Source: Treponema sp. (GTDB taxonomy: Bacteria > Spirochaetota > Spirochaetia > Treponematales > Treponemataceae). From it: 20,403 bases of DNA. The position numbers and the translations under genes were made by a program. The stretch spans positions 1 through 20,403 of the forward strand of contig JAGABO010000090.1 in the NCBI GenBank assembly GCA_017614655.1, in the 5' to 3' direction. Numbering within the stretch: the first letter of the stretch is position 1; every line of letters starts with the position of its first letter. Shown here piece by piece: positions 15,118 to 20,403 of this stretch. The notes under the pieces were generated by a model. The model worked only from the letters and a program-made list of their open reading frames with translations, was not told where the DNA came from and made no database searches.

Positions 15118-15816
15118 TCAGTAAACTGCGGCTTCTCCAAAATGCCACACTATTCCAAGCTTTATGCCGGCTCCGTAAACTGATTGTCCGTCTGAATCTG
15201 ATTTTAATATAAAACTAAAGAAAGGTGAAAGGGCGGCTTCCAGTTTCCTGCAGCCGGAAGGAGTCCATCTAAAACCGGTCTGAAGCGAAAAAACTTTGTC
15301 TATGTTTACGTTGTCTTCAAGTCTGAATCTTACGCCTGCAGAAAGTTCCGGCTGAAAAGCAAACCAGGTTCTCTTTATTGCAAAGGGAATTCTTGTCCAG
15401 ATGCCTGCCGAAGCAAAAACATTTTCTAATGCAGAATCGCTGTTTTTCGGAAGAAGGTGCATGAAATCTGCAGAGAGGCTTAAACCAAGAGTGAGCGTGT
15501 CCGGGATTATGTTCGGGAAAGTGTATTCTGCAAGAATTCCCGCGCCGGCACCGAGCTGAACGGTGTCAGAGAATTCACCGAGCGGAAGAAAACAAAGTCC
15601 GTGCATTCCGAGTGCAAAACCTGAATAACATATTACGGCATTCGGATTGGGATCTGCGTCGAGTACATTCCTGCCGTCCAGAAATAATTCCGGAAGCTCG
15701 TCTTCCGGCTGAGGTTTGGAGTCTGTTACTTCTTCGGTTTTCTGAGTAAGTTCTGTATCTGAATCATCGGTGCAGACTTCGGTTTTTTCTTCGGAGTCTA
15801 CACCATTAAAAAAAAA
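15118..15816 (-). CDS. Outer-membrane beta-barrel segment, -1 frame continuation of the SPOR gene
   Basis: The first internal ATG is at 15604-15606 and would give 162 residues, but the frame is open and coding-like further back to the T9 run at 15808-15816: after FFF it continues NGVDSEEKTEVC, an acidic Glu/Asp/Pro stretch, then DGRNVLDADPNPNAV and the barrel. The barrel part alternates polar and nonpolar residues with Gly turns (LGAGAGILAEYTF, FQPELSAGVRFRLED, YGAGIKLGIVWHF) and ends near a Phe, like outer-membrane beta-barrel strands. No signal peptide precedes it in this frame; the only one is on the SPOR gene in the 0 frame. I therefore read it as the C-terminal half of one roughly 596-residue protein, separated by a frameshift. 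A broken gene or sequencing error would look the same. Confidence 0.7.
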   Translation of the reverse strand, partial: FFFNGVDSEEKTEVCTDDSDTELTQKTEEVTDSKPQPEDELPELFLDGRNVLDADPNPNAVICYSGFALGMHGLCFLPLGEFSDTVQLGAGAGILAEYTFPNIIPDTLTLGLSLSADFMHLLPKNSDSALENVFASAGIWTRIPFAIKRTWFAFQPELSAGVRFRLEDNVNIDKVFSLQTGFRWTPSGCRKLEAALSPFFSFILKSDSDGQSVYGAGIKLGIVWHFGEAAVY

Positions 15817-16907
15817 CTTGTGTCGTTCTCGCTGTAAGCAATTTCGTTTTGAACAGGAACTGTTTCTTCATAAAAATCCGGTTCTGAAGTTTCCCTGGCA
15901 ATTTCCGGTACATCTTCCTCATCTTCATCAAGAATTGGAATGTCATCCGAAAGTTCTGCAAGCATCTGTAATTCATCTTCCTCTTCTGAAGGTTGGGAAA
16001 CGGCTTCTGCAAGTTCTGGTACTTCCTGCTCCTGAATAAGTTCCGGTTCTTCTGGTGCTGCTGGAGCTTCCTTAAGAAGAATGCTGCTGATTACAGGTTC
16101 GCTTTCGACAACGGGAAGTTCTTCTATTTGAACTGGTTCCTTTTCTACAGGAAGAGGAACCGGCTCTCCTGCAGACTCAGGTTCTTCTGAAGGAAGAGGC
16201 TCCTGAACAGGTATGTCTTCTGTCTGCTCCGGTTCTTCCGGTAAAACAGTTTCTTCTCTAGGTTTTTCTGCCGGGATCTCTATAACAGCAGGTTCTTCTA
16301 CAGGAGCCGGTTGCTCCGTAACAGGGGCTGCTTCTTCCTGAACAGGGGCCGGTTCTTCTATAACCGGAACTTCTTCTGCTTTTGGCTCTTCCGTAATAAC
16401 TGCTTCTTCGATAACAGGTTCCTGAACTGGAACAGGTTCTTCTTTTTTAAGTGAATCTTCCTGCGGCTGTTCCGGTTCAACACGTTCGAGATTGATGTTT
16501 ATTTTTACTTTAATGTCTTTATTTATGATTTTAGTTTTAGGTTCTTCTTTTACAGACGGCTTTGGCTCTATGTAAACTTCCGGATTTTTTACAACCCACA
16601 GATCCTTAAATCCGAGAGACTTATCCTTTAACAGTTCTGACTTAAAAGAACGTGCTTCTGAAATTTTCTGAAATGATTTTTTATGAAGTACACGGTAGAG
16701 CTTTACATCTCCGTCCGAAAATTCGCTTATAAAGTTTTCTACGCCGGCTTCTTCGAGACGAACTGAGAGATTCTTTGCATTTTCGATTTTCTTATATGAA
16801 CCGAGACATACGAAAAAATCATCTGCGGAAGCTGCTGTTCCTGCAGAAATCAGTATCAGTGCCAGAAGGAGTTTTCTGATTTTTGAACTAAAACTTTTTA
16901 TAGTCAT
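15798..16907 (-). CDS. Secreted SPOR-domain protein with Pro/Glu-rich linker
   Basis: 369 residues in this frame. Signal peptide 1-28 (hydrophobic core KLLLALILISAGTAASA), then a SPOR domain (about 30-106: FFVCLGSYKKIENAKNLSVRLEEAG, then LYRVLHKKSF, then GFKDLWVVK), which binds denuded glycan strands at septa. Residues 110-355 are an extended linker rich in Pro, Glu and Val (EEPVPVQEPVIEE-like repeats), suited to crossing the periplasm. The frame ends DTSFFLMV right after a T9 run, while the acidic linker character carries on in the -1 frame into a beta-barrel. Read together: a periplasmic peptidoglycan-binding domain tethered to an outer-membrane barrel, a layout reminiscent of OmpA-like anchors but reversed in order. 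No Shine-Dalgarno; a promoter ends 6 nt before ATG. Confidence 0.85.
   Translation of the reverse strand: MTIKSFSSKIRKLLLALILISAGTAASADDFFVCLGSYKKIENAKNLSVRLEEAGVENFISEFSDGDVKLYRVLHKKSFQKISEARSFKSELLKDKSLGFKDLWVVKNPEVYIEPKPSVKEEPKTKIINKDIKVKININLERVEPEQPQEDSLKKEEPVPVQEPVIEEAVITEEPKAEEVPVIEEPAPVQEEAAPVTEQPAPVEEPAVIEIPAEKPREETVLPEEPEQTEDIPVQEPLPSEEPESAGEPVPLPVEKEPVQIEELPVVESEPVISSILLKEAPAAPEEPELIQEQEVPELAEAVSQPSEEEDELQMLAELSDDIPILDEDEEDVPEIARETSEPDFYEETVPVQNEIAYSENDTSFFLMV
15808..15816 (-). other. T9 slippery tract joining the SPOR and barrel frames
   Basis: On the minus strand nine T are read AGT TTT TTT TTA ATG in the SPOR frame, which includes the heptamer U UUU UUA, a classic -1 slippery site, three codons before a TAG. 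A -1 slip, or one more T in the DNA, continues into the barrel frame as TTT AAT GGT GTA GAC. Possible weak downstream stem GACUCCG / CGAAGUC about 10 nt later. Phase variation, programmed frameshift, mutation and base-calling error all fit. Confidence 0.6.
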
Positions 16908-16913
16908 AGGAAC

Positions 16914-16942
16914 AGTTTATCACGCAATACGGCTCTTGTGAA
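16914..16942 (-). promoter_or_regulatory. Promoter of the SPOR gene, leaderless geometry
   Basis: Minus-strand TTCACA (16937-16942) and TAAACT (16914-16919) are 17 nt apart; the -10 ends 6 nt before the SPOR ATG, so RNA would begin at or beside the ATG. No Shine-Dalgarno is present. The rest of the 76 nt gap to tcdA shows no further signal. Confidence 0.5.
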
Positions 16943-16983
16943 GTTTCTTTTTAAAAGCGGGAGTTTTATGAACTAATAAATAA

Positions 16984-17709
16984 CTACATGGAAGAAAATG
17001 CTCCTGTAATATCACAGACGGCTTCCCGGGCAATAAGCAACCCTGCGGCCGGAGGAACAAAACAGCAGCTTCCGGGAGCAAAAGAGTTTCCTTTCATTTC
17101 GGAGTCAGCCTGAATCTGGGGAGTAACGGGTGTTTCTGTTGAATATACAACTTTAAGTTTTTTTATTCCGCGCTGTTTTAATTCACGACGCATTATTCTT
17201 GCAAGGGGACAGACTTTTGTTTTAAAAATATCTGACACTTCAAGAAGTTCCGGACGGATTTTGTTTCCGGCTCCCATGCTGCTGATTATGGGAACACCGG
17301 CTTCCTTTGCTTTCATAACCAGAAGTATTTTTGAACTTACGGTATCGATGCAGTCAATTATGTAGTCGTATTTAGTAAAATCAAACAGCTCTGCTGTCTC
17401 TTCAGAAAAAAAAGTACAGTATTTATTAACAGTGCATGCGGGGTTAATATCAAGAATCCGCTCTTCTGCAATGTCGGTTTTGTTCTTACCTATTGTTGAA
17501 TGAAGGGCGTAAAGCTGGCGGTTAATATTTGTAATCGAAACTGTGTCATTGTCTACAATATCAATATTTCCAACTCCCGTACGTGCAAGTGCTTCTGCCG
17601 CATAGCTTCCGACTCCGCCGAGTCCGAAAATAATGACGGAAGAGTGGTTAAGTTTTTCTATGTTCTGATTTCCGAATATCAGAGCAGCTCTTGAAAATTC
17701 ATTCAGCAT
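16984..17709 (-). CDS. tcdA: tRNA threonylcarbamoyladenosine dehydratase (ThiF/E1-like)
   Basis: 241 residues, typical TcdA/CsdL length. The ATP site GLGGVGSYAAEALARTG (29-45), acidic Asp53 and the Arg64-Gln65 pair in INRQL fit E1-like adenylating enzymes; FSRAALIFG at the start and KVCPLARIMRREL and VYSTETPV later are TcdA hallmarks. TcdA adenylates t6A at position 37 of ANN-decoding tRNAs and closes the cyclic ct6A form, aiding decoding. Cys193-Cys194 lies before the C-terminal FVPPAAG segment. The gene starts inside the 3' end of the MATE gene (11 nt overlap) with AGGA 8 nt before ATG, so it is co-transcribed with it. No csdA/csdE partners are nearby. Confidence 0.9.
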   Translation of the reverse strand: MLNEFSRAALIFGNQNIEKLNHSSVIIFGLGGVGSYAAEALARTGVGNIDIVDNDTVSITNINRQLYALHSTIGKNKTDIAEERILDINPACTVNKYCTFFSEETAELFDFTKYDYIIDCIDTVSSKILLVMKAKEAGVPIISSMGAGNKIRPELLEVSDIFKTKVCPLARIMRRELKQRGIKKLKVVYSTETPVTPQIQADSEMKGNSFAPGSCCFVPPAAGLLIAREAVCDITGAFSSM

Positions 17710-19048
17710 TGGTTTTTCCTAATTTATTTTTTTTGAGAAGCAGAATAAAGACAGTAATGCAGATAACTGCCGAGACTGTTGAACCTGCCGGAGCTGCAAG
17801 TCCCATGGGGTAGAGGTTTTCGGGAAAGTATCTGGAAGCAAGTGCTGTTCCCGGGATTCTTAACAATATAATGGAAATCAAGTTGTGCAGGAATGAAACG
17901 GTAGAGTAACCGTATGCGCAGAAAAATCCGCTGAACGAAAAATGAACGGCCGCAAAAACGCAGTCAGTTACATAGGCTTTAAAATACTGTCCGCCCAGCC
18001 GGGCAATTTCTTCACTGTCCGTAAAAAGTGCAACCGTGCTGACTGCCGCAAACTGGAACACGACTGCAAAGACAAGTCCTGCAGAAACGGAAAGTGCCGT
18101 TCCGTAATAAAGCGTTTTTCTTGCGCGAAGATGTTCTCCTGCTCCCATGTTCTGTGCCGCAATTGCAGATATTGTAGAAAGCATGCTTGACGGAATGAGG
18201 AACAGGAACGTGATGATTTTTTCGACGATGCCGACTGCTGCTGCAATTTCAAGTCCGCGCCTGTTTGCAATTATCGTTATGATAAGGAACGAAATCTGAA
18301 TGAATCCTTCCTGACATGCAACAGGAACTCCGATTTTTAAAAGCGGATTTATTATTTCCCTTCGGACATGAAAGTCCTTTAAAGTAAGTTTTATGCTGGA
18401 ACTGTTTTTCTTCCACGTGATGAATGAAATCAGGACACTGAATGCCTGTGCAAGAATTGTTGCCAGAGCGGCTCCTGCAGCCTGCATTCCGAAGCGGCCG
18501 ATGAAAAGATAATCAAGTGCGATGTTTACGGTGCACGCAATTCCCGAAAAAAGCATCGGACTTTTTGAATCTCCGAGTCCGCGGAAAATCGAGGCAAAGA
18601 TATTGTATGCGGTTATGAACGGAATTCCTGCAAAACATATCATAAGATAAGTTTTTGTCTGCGAAACAGATTCTTCCGGTACGGACATGATTCGTATTAT
18701 AAGCGGGCATGCAAAAATAAGTATGACGGATGAACACAGCGAAAATATTAAAAAAAGAAGTGCGCTGTTTCCTGTTGCTCCGGCTGCTTCCTTTGTGTTT
18801 CCGCTTCCGGTAGCCCGGCTTATGAGGACGGTGGTTCCCATGGAAAGTCCCACGATGACGACCGTAATCATGTGCATTATCTGGCTTCCGTTCGCAACGG
18901 CGGTAATTACGTCAGCCTGATTAAACTGCCCCGTAATGAAAAGATCTGCCATACCGTACAGAGTCTGAAGAAAGTACGAAAGAAAATAGGGAAGTGAAAA
19001 AACAATGATCGTGCGGAAAACGCTTCCTTTTGTAAGATTTACGGGCAT
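17699..19048 (-). CDS. MATE-family efflux transporter
   Basis: 449 residues from the ATG at 19046-19048 (MPVNLTKGSVF). A longer TTG start at 19073-19075 adds nine residues that have no family counterpart and no ribosome site, so the ATG is preferred. Twelve hydrophobic helices in two halves; the opening DLF/ADLFITGQF and the later QFAA, FRGLGDSKSPMLF and GAALATILAQ are MATE signatures. Such pumps expel cationic drugs or metabolites using Na+ or H+. Which substrate is not visible. There is no Shine-Dalgarno; TATCAT lies 6 nt upstream of the ATG. Closest in feel to the MepA/DinF-like branch. Followed with overlap by tcdA, with no evident functional link. Confidence 0.88.
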   Translation of the reverse strand: MPVNLTKGSVFRTIIVFSLPYFLSYFLQTLYGMADLFITGQFNQADVITAVANGSQIMHMITVVIVGLSMGTTVLISRATGSGNTKEAAGATGNSALLFLIFSLCSSVILIFACPLIIRIMSVPEESVSQTKTYLMICFAGIPFITAYNIFASIFRGLGDSKSPMLFSGIACTVNIALDYLFIGRFGMQAAGAALATILAQAFSVLISFITWKKNSSSIKLTLKDFHVRREIINPLLKIGVPVACQEGFIQISFLIITIIANRRGLEIAAAVGIVEKIITFLFLIPSSMLSTISAIAAQNMGAGEHLRARKTLYYGTALSVSAGLVFAVVFQFAAVSTVALFTDSEEIARLGGQYFKAYVTDCVFAAVHFSFSGFFCAYGYSTVSFLHNLISIILLRIPGTALASRYFPENLYPMGLAAPAGSTVSAVICITVFILLLKKNKLGKTNAE

Positions 19049-19054
19049 GAGCCT

Positions 19055-19060
19055 ATGATA
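19055..19060 (-). promoter_or_regulatory. -10-like hexamer 6 nt before the MATE ATG
   Basis: Minus-strand TATCAT (5/6 to consensus) ends 6 nt before the ATG. No convincing -35 is seen. It matches the spacing at the SPOR and flavoprotein genes, supporting a leaderless start at the ATG rather than the TTG. Confidence 0.35.
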
Positions 19061-19081
19061 GCGTTTTGTATGCAATAATGC

Positions 19082-19087
19082 TATAGT
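19082..19087 (+). promoter_or_regulatory. -10 box and ribosome-site region of the methyltransferase gene
   Basis: TATAGT lies 24 nt before the ATG at 19112, with AAGGAG at 19095-19100 and AGGAT at 19105-19109 as possible ribosome sites. The -35 is poor. This divergent gap of 63 nt is shared with the MATE gene start on the other strand. Confidence 0.4.
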
Positions 19088-19111
19088 GAAGGAAAAGGAG
19101 CAGTCAGGATA

Positions 19112-20053
19112 ATGGCACGTGCAGTCAACAACAGAACTTTAACTCTAAAAGAAGAAGAGATTGAACCTCTTAAGGCGCAGCTTCTTACGGAAGAAAACAT
19201 TTCTGACTCCACGTGCGTAGAAAATCGCATCTTAAACGGCGATGTACTCCGCATGCTAAAGTTTGTACCGGACGGATTTGCTGATTTAATTATCATCGAT
19301 CCGCCGTACAACCTTACAAAAGATTTTAACGGCCTTAAATTTAATTCGCGTTCAGATAAAAGTTATGATGAATATCTTGATTCCTGGTTTCCGGAAGTCT
19401 GTAAAAAACTTAAGGACAGCGGCTCACTTTATATCTGCGGAGACTGGAAGTGCACGGCATCCCTTCAGCGGGCAGTAGAAAAAGAACTTACCGTAATGAA
19501 CAGAATTACCTGGCAGAGGGAAAAGGGCCGCGGGGCAAAATCAAACTGGAAGAACGGAATGGAAGACATCTGGTTTGCTGTAAAAAATCCGTCGGACTAT
19601 TACTTTAATGTCGATGCCGTAAAGATTAAGCGGAAGGTGATGGCTCCATACAAGACAGACGGAAAGCCCAAAGACTGGAATGAAGAAACAGACGGAAACT
19701 TCCGCATTACATATCCGTCCAATTTCTGGGATGACATTTCCATTCCTTTCTGGTCAATGCCGGAGAATACCGACCACCCGACACAGAAGCCCGAAAAGCT
19801 TTATGCAAAACTGATACTTGCTTCATCTAAAGAAGGCGACGTTGTTTTTGATCCGTTTTTGGGAAGCGGTACTGCTGCAGTTACTGCAAAAAAACTCAAC
19901 AGGAAATTCTGCGGAATTGAACTCAACGAAGAATACTGCCTCTGGGCGCAGAAGCGTCTTTGCCTTGCAGAGACGGACAGAAACATTCAGGGATATTCAG
20001 ACGGCGTTTTCTGGGAAAGGAATTCGCTTAAGTTTCAGAAAGCAAAGGACTAG
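19112..20053 (+). CDS. Beta-class DNA methyltransferase (N6-adenine or N4-cytosine), solitary
   Basis: 313 residues. Catalytic motif IV DPPY (63-66, in LIIIDPPYNL) comes before the SAM motif I FDPFLGSG (246-253), the order that defines the beta class; HPTQKP (222-227) is the usual motif before motif I, and FCGIELNEEYC follows as motif II. DPPY favours adenine N6 methylation, but N4-cytosine cannot be excluded. The region 135-215 holds a WQREKGRGAKSNW stretch and a probable target recognition part, specificity unknown. No restriction endonuclease gene is next to it, so it may be an orphan regulator or part of an RM system elsewhere. Its TAG stop overlaps the stop of the convergent kinase gene by 4 nt. 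Confidence 0.9.
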   Translation: MARAVNNRTLTLKEEEIEPLKAQLLTEENISDSTCVENRILNGDVLRMLKFVPDGFADLIIIDPPYNLTKDFNGLKFNSRSDKSYDEYLDSWFPEVCKKLKDSGSLYICGDWKCTASLQRAVEKELTVMNRITWQREKGRGAKSNWKNGMEDIWFAVKNPSDYYFNVDAVKIKRKVMAPYKTDGKPKDWNEETDGNFRITYPSNFWDDISIPFWSMPENTDHPTQKPEKLYAKLILASSKEGDVVFDPFLGSGTAAVTAKKLNRKFCGIELNEEYCLWAQKRLCLAETDRNIQGYSDGVFWERNSLKFQKAKD

Positions 20054-20403
20054 CGCTGTATTCTTCCTGAACCGTCACCGGAAGTAAGCCTGTCTACTTC
20101 TGCGGCACTTACCATGTTAAAGTCTCCGATAACCGTATGCTTGAGGGCAGACGCTGCCGTTGCCCAGTTTACGGCTTCTTCTGTAGTTTTTCCGTTAAGA
20201 AGTGAATAGATGAGTCCTGCGGCAAAACTGTCTCCGCCTCCTACGCGGTCTACAATCCAGAGTTCGTGTTTCGTGCTGAATGCATAGTCATCATCATCAC
20301 AGTAAAGAAGTGCCTGCCAGTCATTGCGGTTTGCATTTATGGAAGAGCGAAGCGTAACTGCAACTTTTTTAAAGCCGAACTTCTGCTTTAGCCTGCGTGC
20401 AAC
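20050..20403 (-). CDS. kdgK: 2-dehydro-3-deoxygluconokinase, C-terminal fragment (PfkB family)
   Basis: The last 117 residues are in the window; the gene enters from the right edge. The segment IVDRVGGGDSFAAGLIYSLL is PfkB signature 2 with the catalytic Asp in GGGDSF, and the end ALKHTVIGDFNMVSAAEVDRL then SGDGSGRIQR is the KDG kinase tail. The enzyme makes 2-keto-3-deoxy-6-phosphogluconate from KDG, a step in uronate, pectin and Entner-Doudoroff sugar use. The stop TAG lies at 20050-20052, sharing CTAG with the stop of the methyltransferase gene on the opposite strand. Assignment to KDG rather than another sugar kinase rests on the C-terminal match. Confidence 0.85.
   Translation of the reverse strand, partial: VARRLKQKFGFKKVAVTLRSSINANRNDWQALLYCDDDDYAFSTKHELWIVDRVGGGDSFAAGLIYSLLNGKTTEEAVNWATAASALKHTVIGDFNMVSAAEVDRLTSGDGSGRIQR

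Noticed and set aside
15806..16012. 68-residue frame and other short frames within the SPOR gene
   Set aside because: They are shadows of the repetitive Glu/Pro-rich coding sequence; only the frame downstream of the T9 run shows domain-like character.
15770..16190. Near-repeat DNA in the Pro/Glu linker of the SPOR gene as a tandem repeat array
   Set aside because: The units are degenerate at both DNA and protein level, with no fixed period, so this is compositional bias, not a repeat array.
19049..19075. TTG start extending the MATE protein by nine residues
   Set aside because: No ribosome site, and the extra HTKRYHRL residues have no counterpart in the family.

Overview
The window looks like chromosome from a host- or rumen-associated Treponema-type spirochaete. 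This is inferred from protein style: many spirochaete-like lipoproteins and secreted envelope proteins, a LysM protein with a very acidic linker, a SPOR protein, a patatin-like esterase, a KdgK-type sugar kinase and a dense minus-strand layout. No rRNA, tRNA, IS element, prophage or CRISPR array is visible. Most genes are on the minus strand; only a LysR regulator and a DNA methyltransferase are on the plus strand.

Layout in + coordinates, with minus-strand transcription running right to left. (1) 1-4229: LysM membrane protein, then a lipoprotein lytic transglycosylase, then the N-terminus of a CPA2 cation/proton antiporter; a cell-wall cluster with a good promoter at 4250-4278. (2) 4280-5116: secreted YD-repeat-like protein, divergent from an IlvY-like LysR regulator (5208-6131). 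(3) 6118-9447: lipoprotein FMN/FAD fumarate-reductase-like enzyme followed 3 nt later by a ModF-like double ABC ATPase. (4) 9493-14042: dat and ddc (aspartate semialdehyde to 2,4-diaminobutyrate to 1,3-diaminopropane), tightly followed by a paralogous pair of exported proteins. A ~125 nt leader ahead of dat holds a promoter, a hairpin, a 21-codon ORF with its own Shine-Dalgarno (SD) and a terminator-like hairpin. (5) 14257-16907: SPOR protein, outer-membrane beta-barrel segment, patatin-like hydrolase. SPOR and barrel are in different frames that meet exactly at a nine-T run, so they are one gene broken or regulated by a frameshift. (6) 16984-19048: MATE exporter then tcdA, 11 nt overlap. (7) 19112-20403: solitary beta-class DNA methyltransferase converging on the 3' end of kdgK, with the two stop codons sharing CTAG.

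The most interesting points are: an Hsp70 substrate-binding-like domain without its ATPase, fused through an acidic linker and a membrane segment to LysM (2298-4229); the T9 junction (15808-15816) on a U UUU UUA slippery site; the attenuator-like dat leader (14043-14203); and several starts with no SD but a -10-like hexamer 6-7 nt before ATG, suggesting leaderless mRNAs. All names come from reading the translated sequence without database searches; promoter and RNA-structure calls are by eye.
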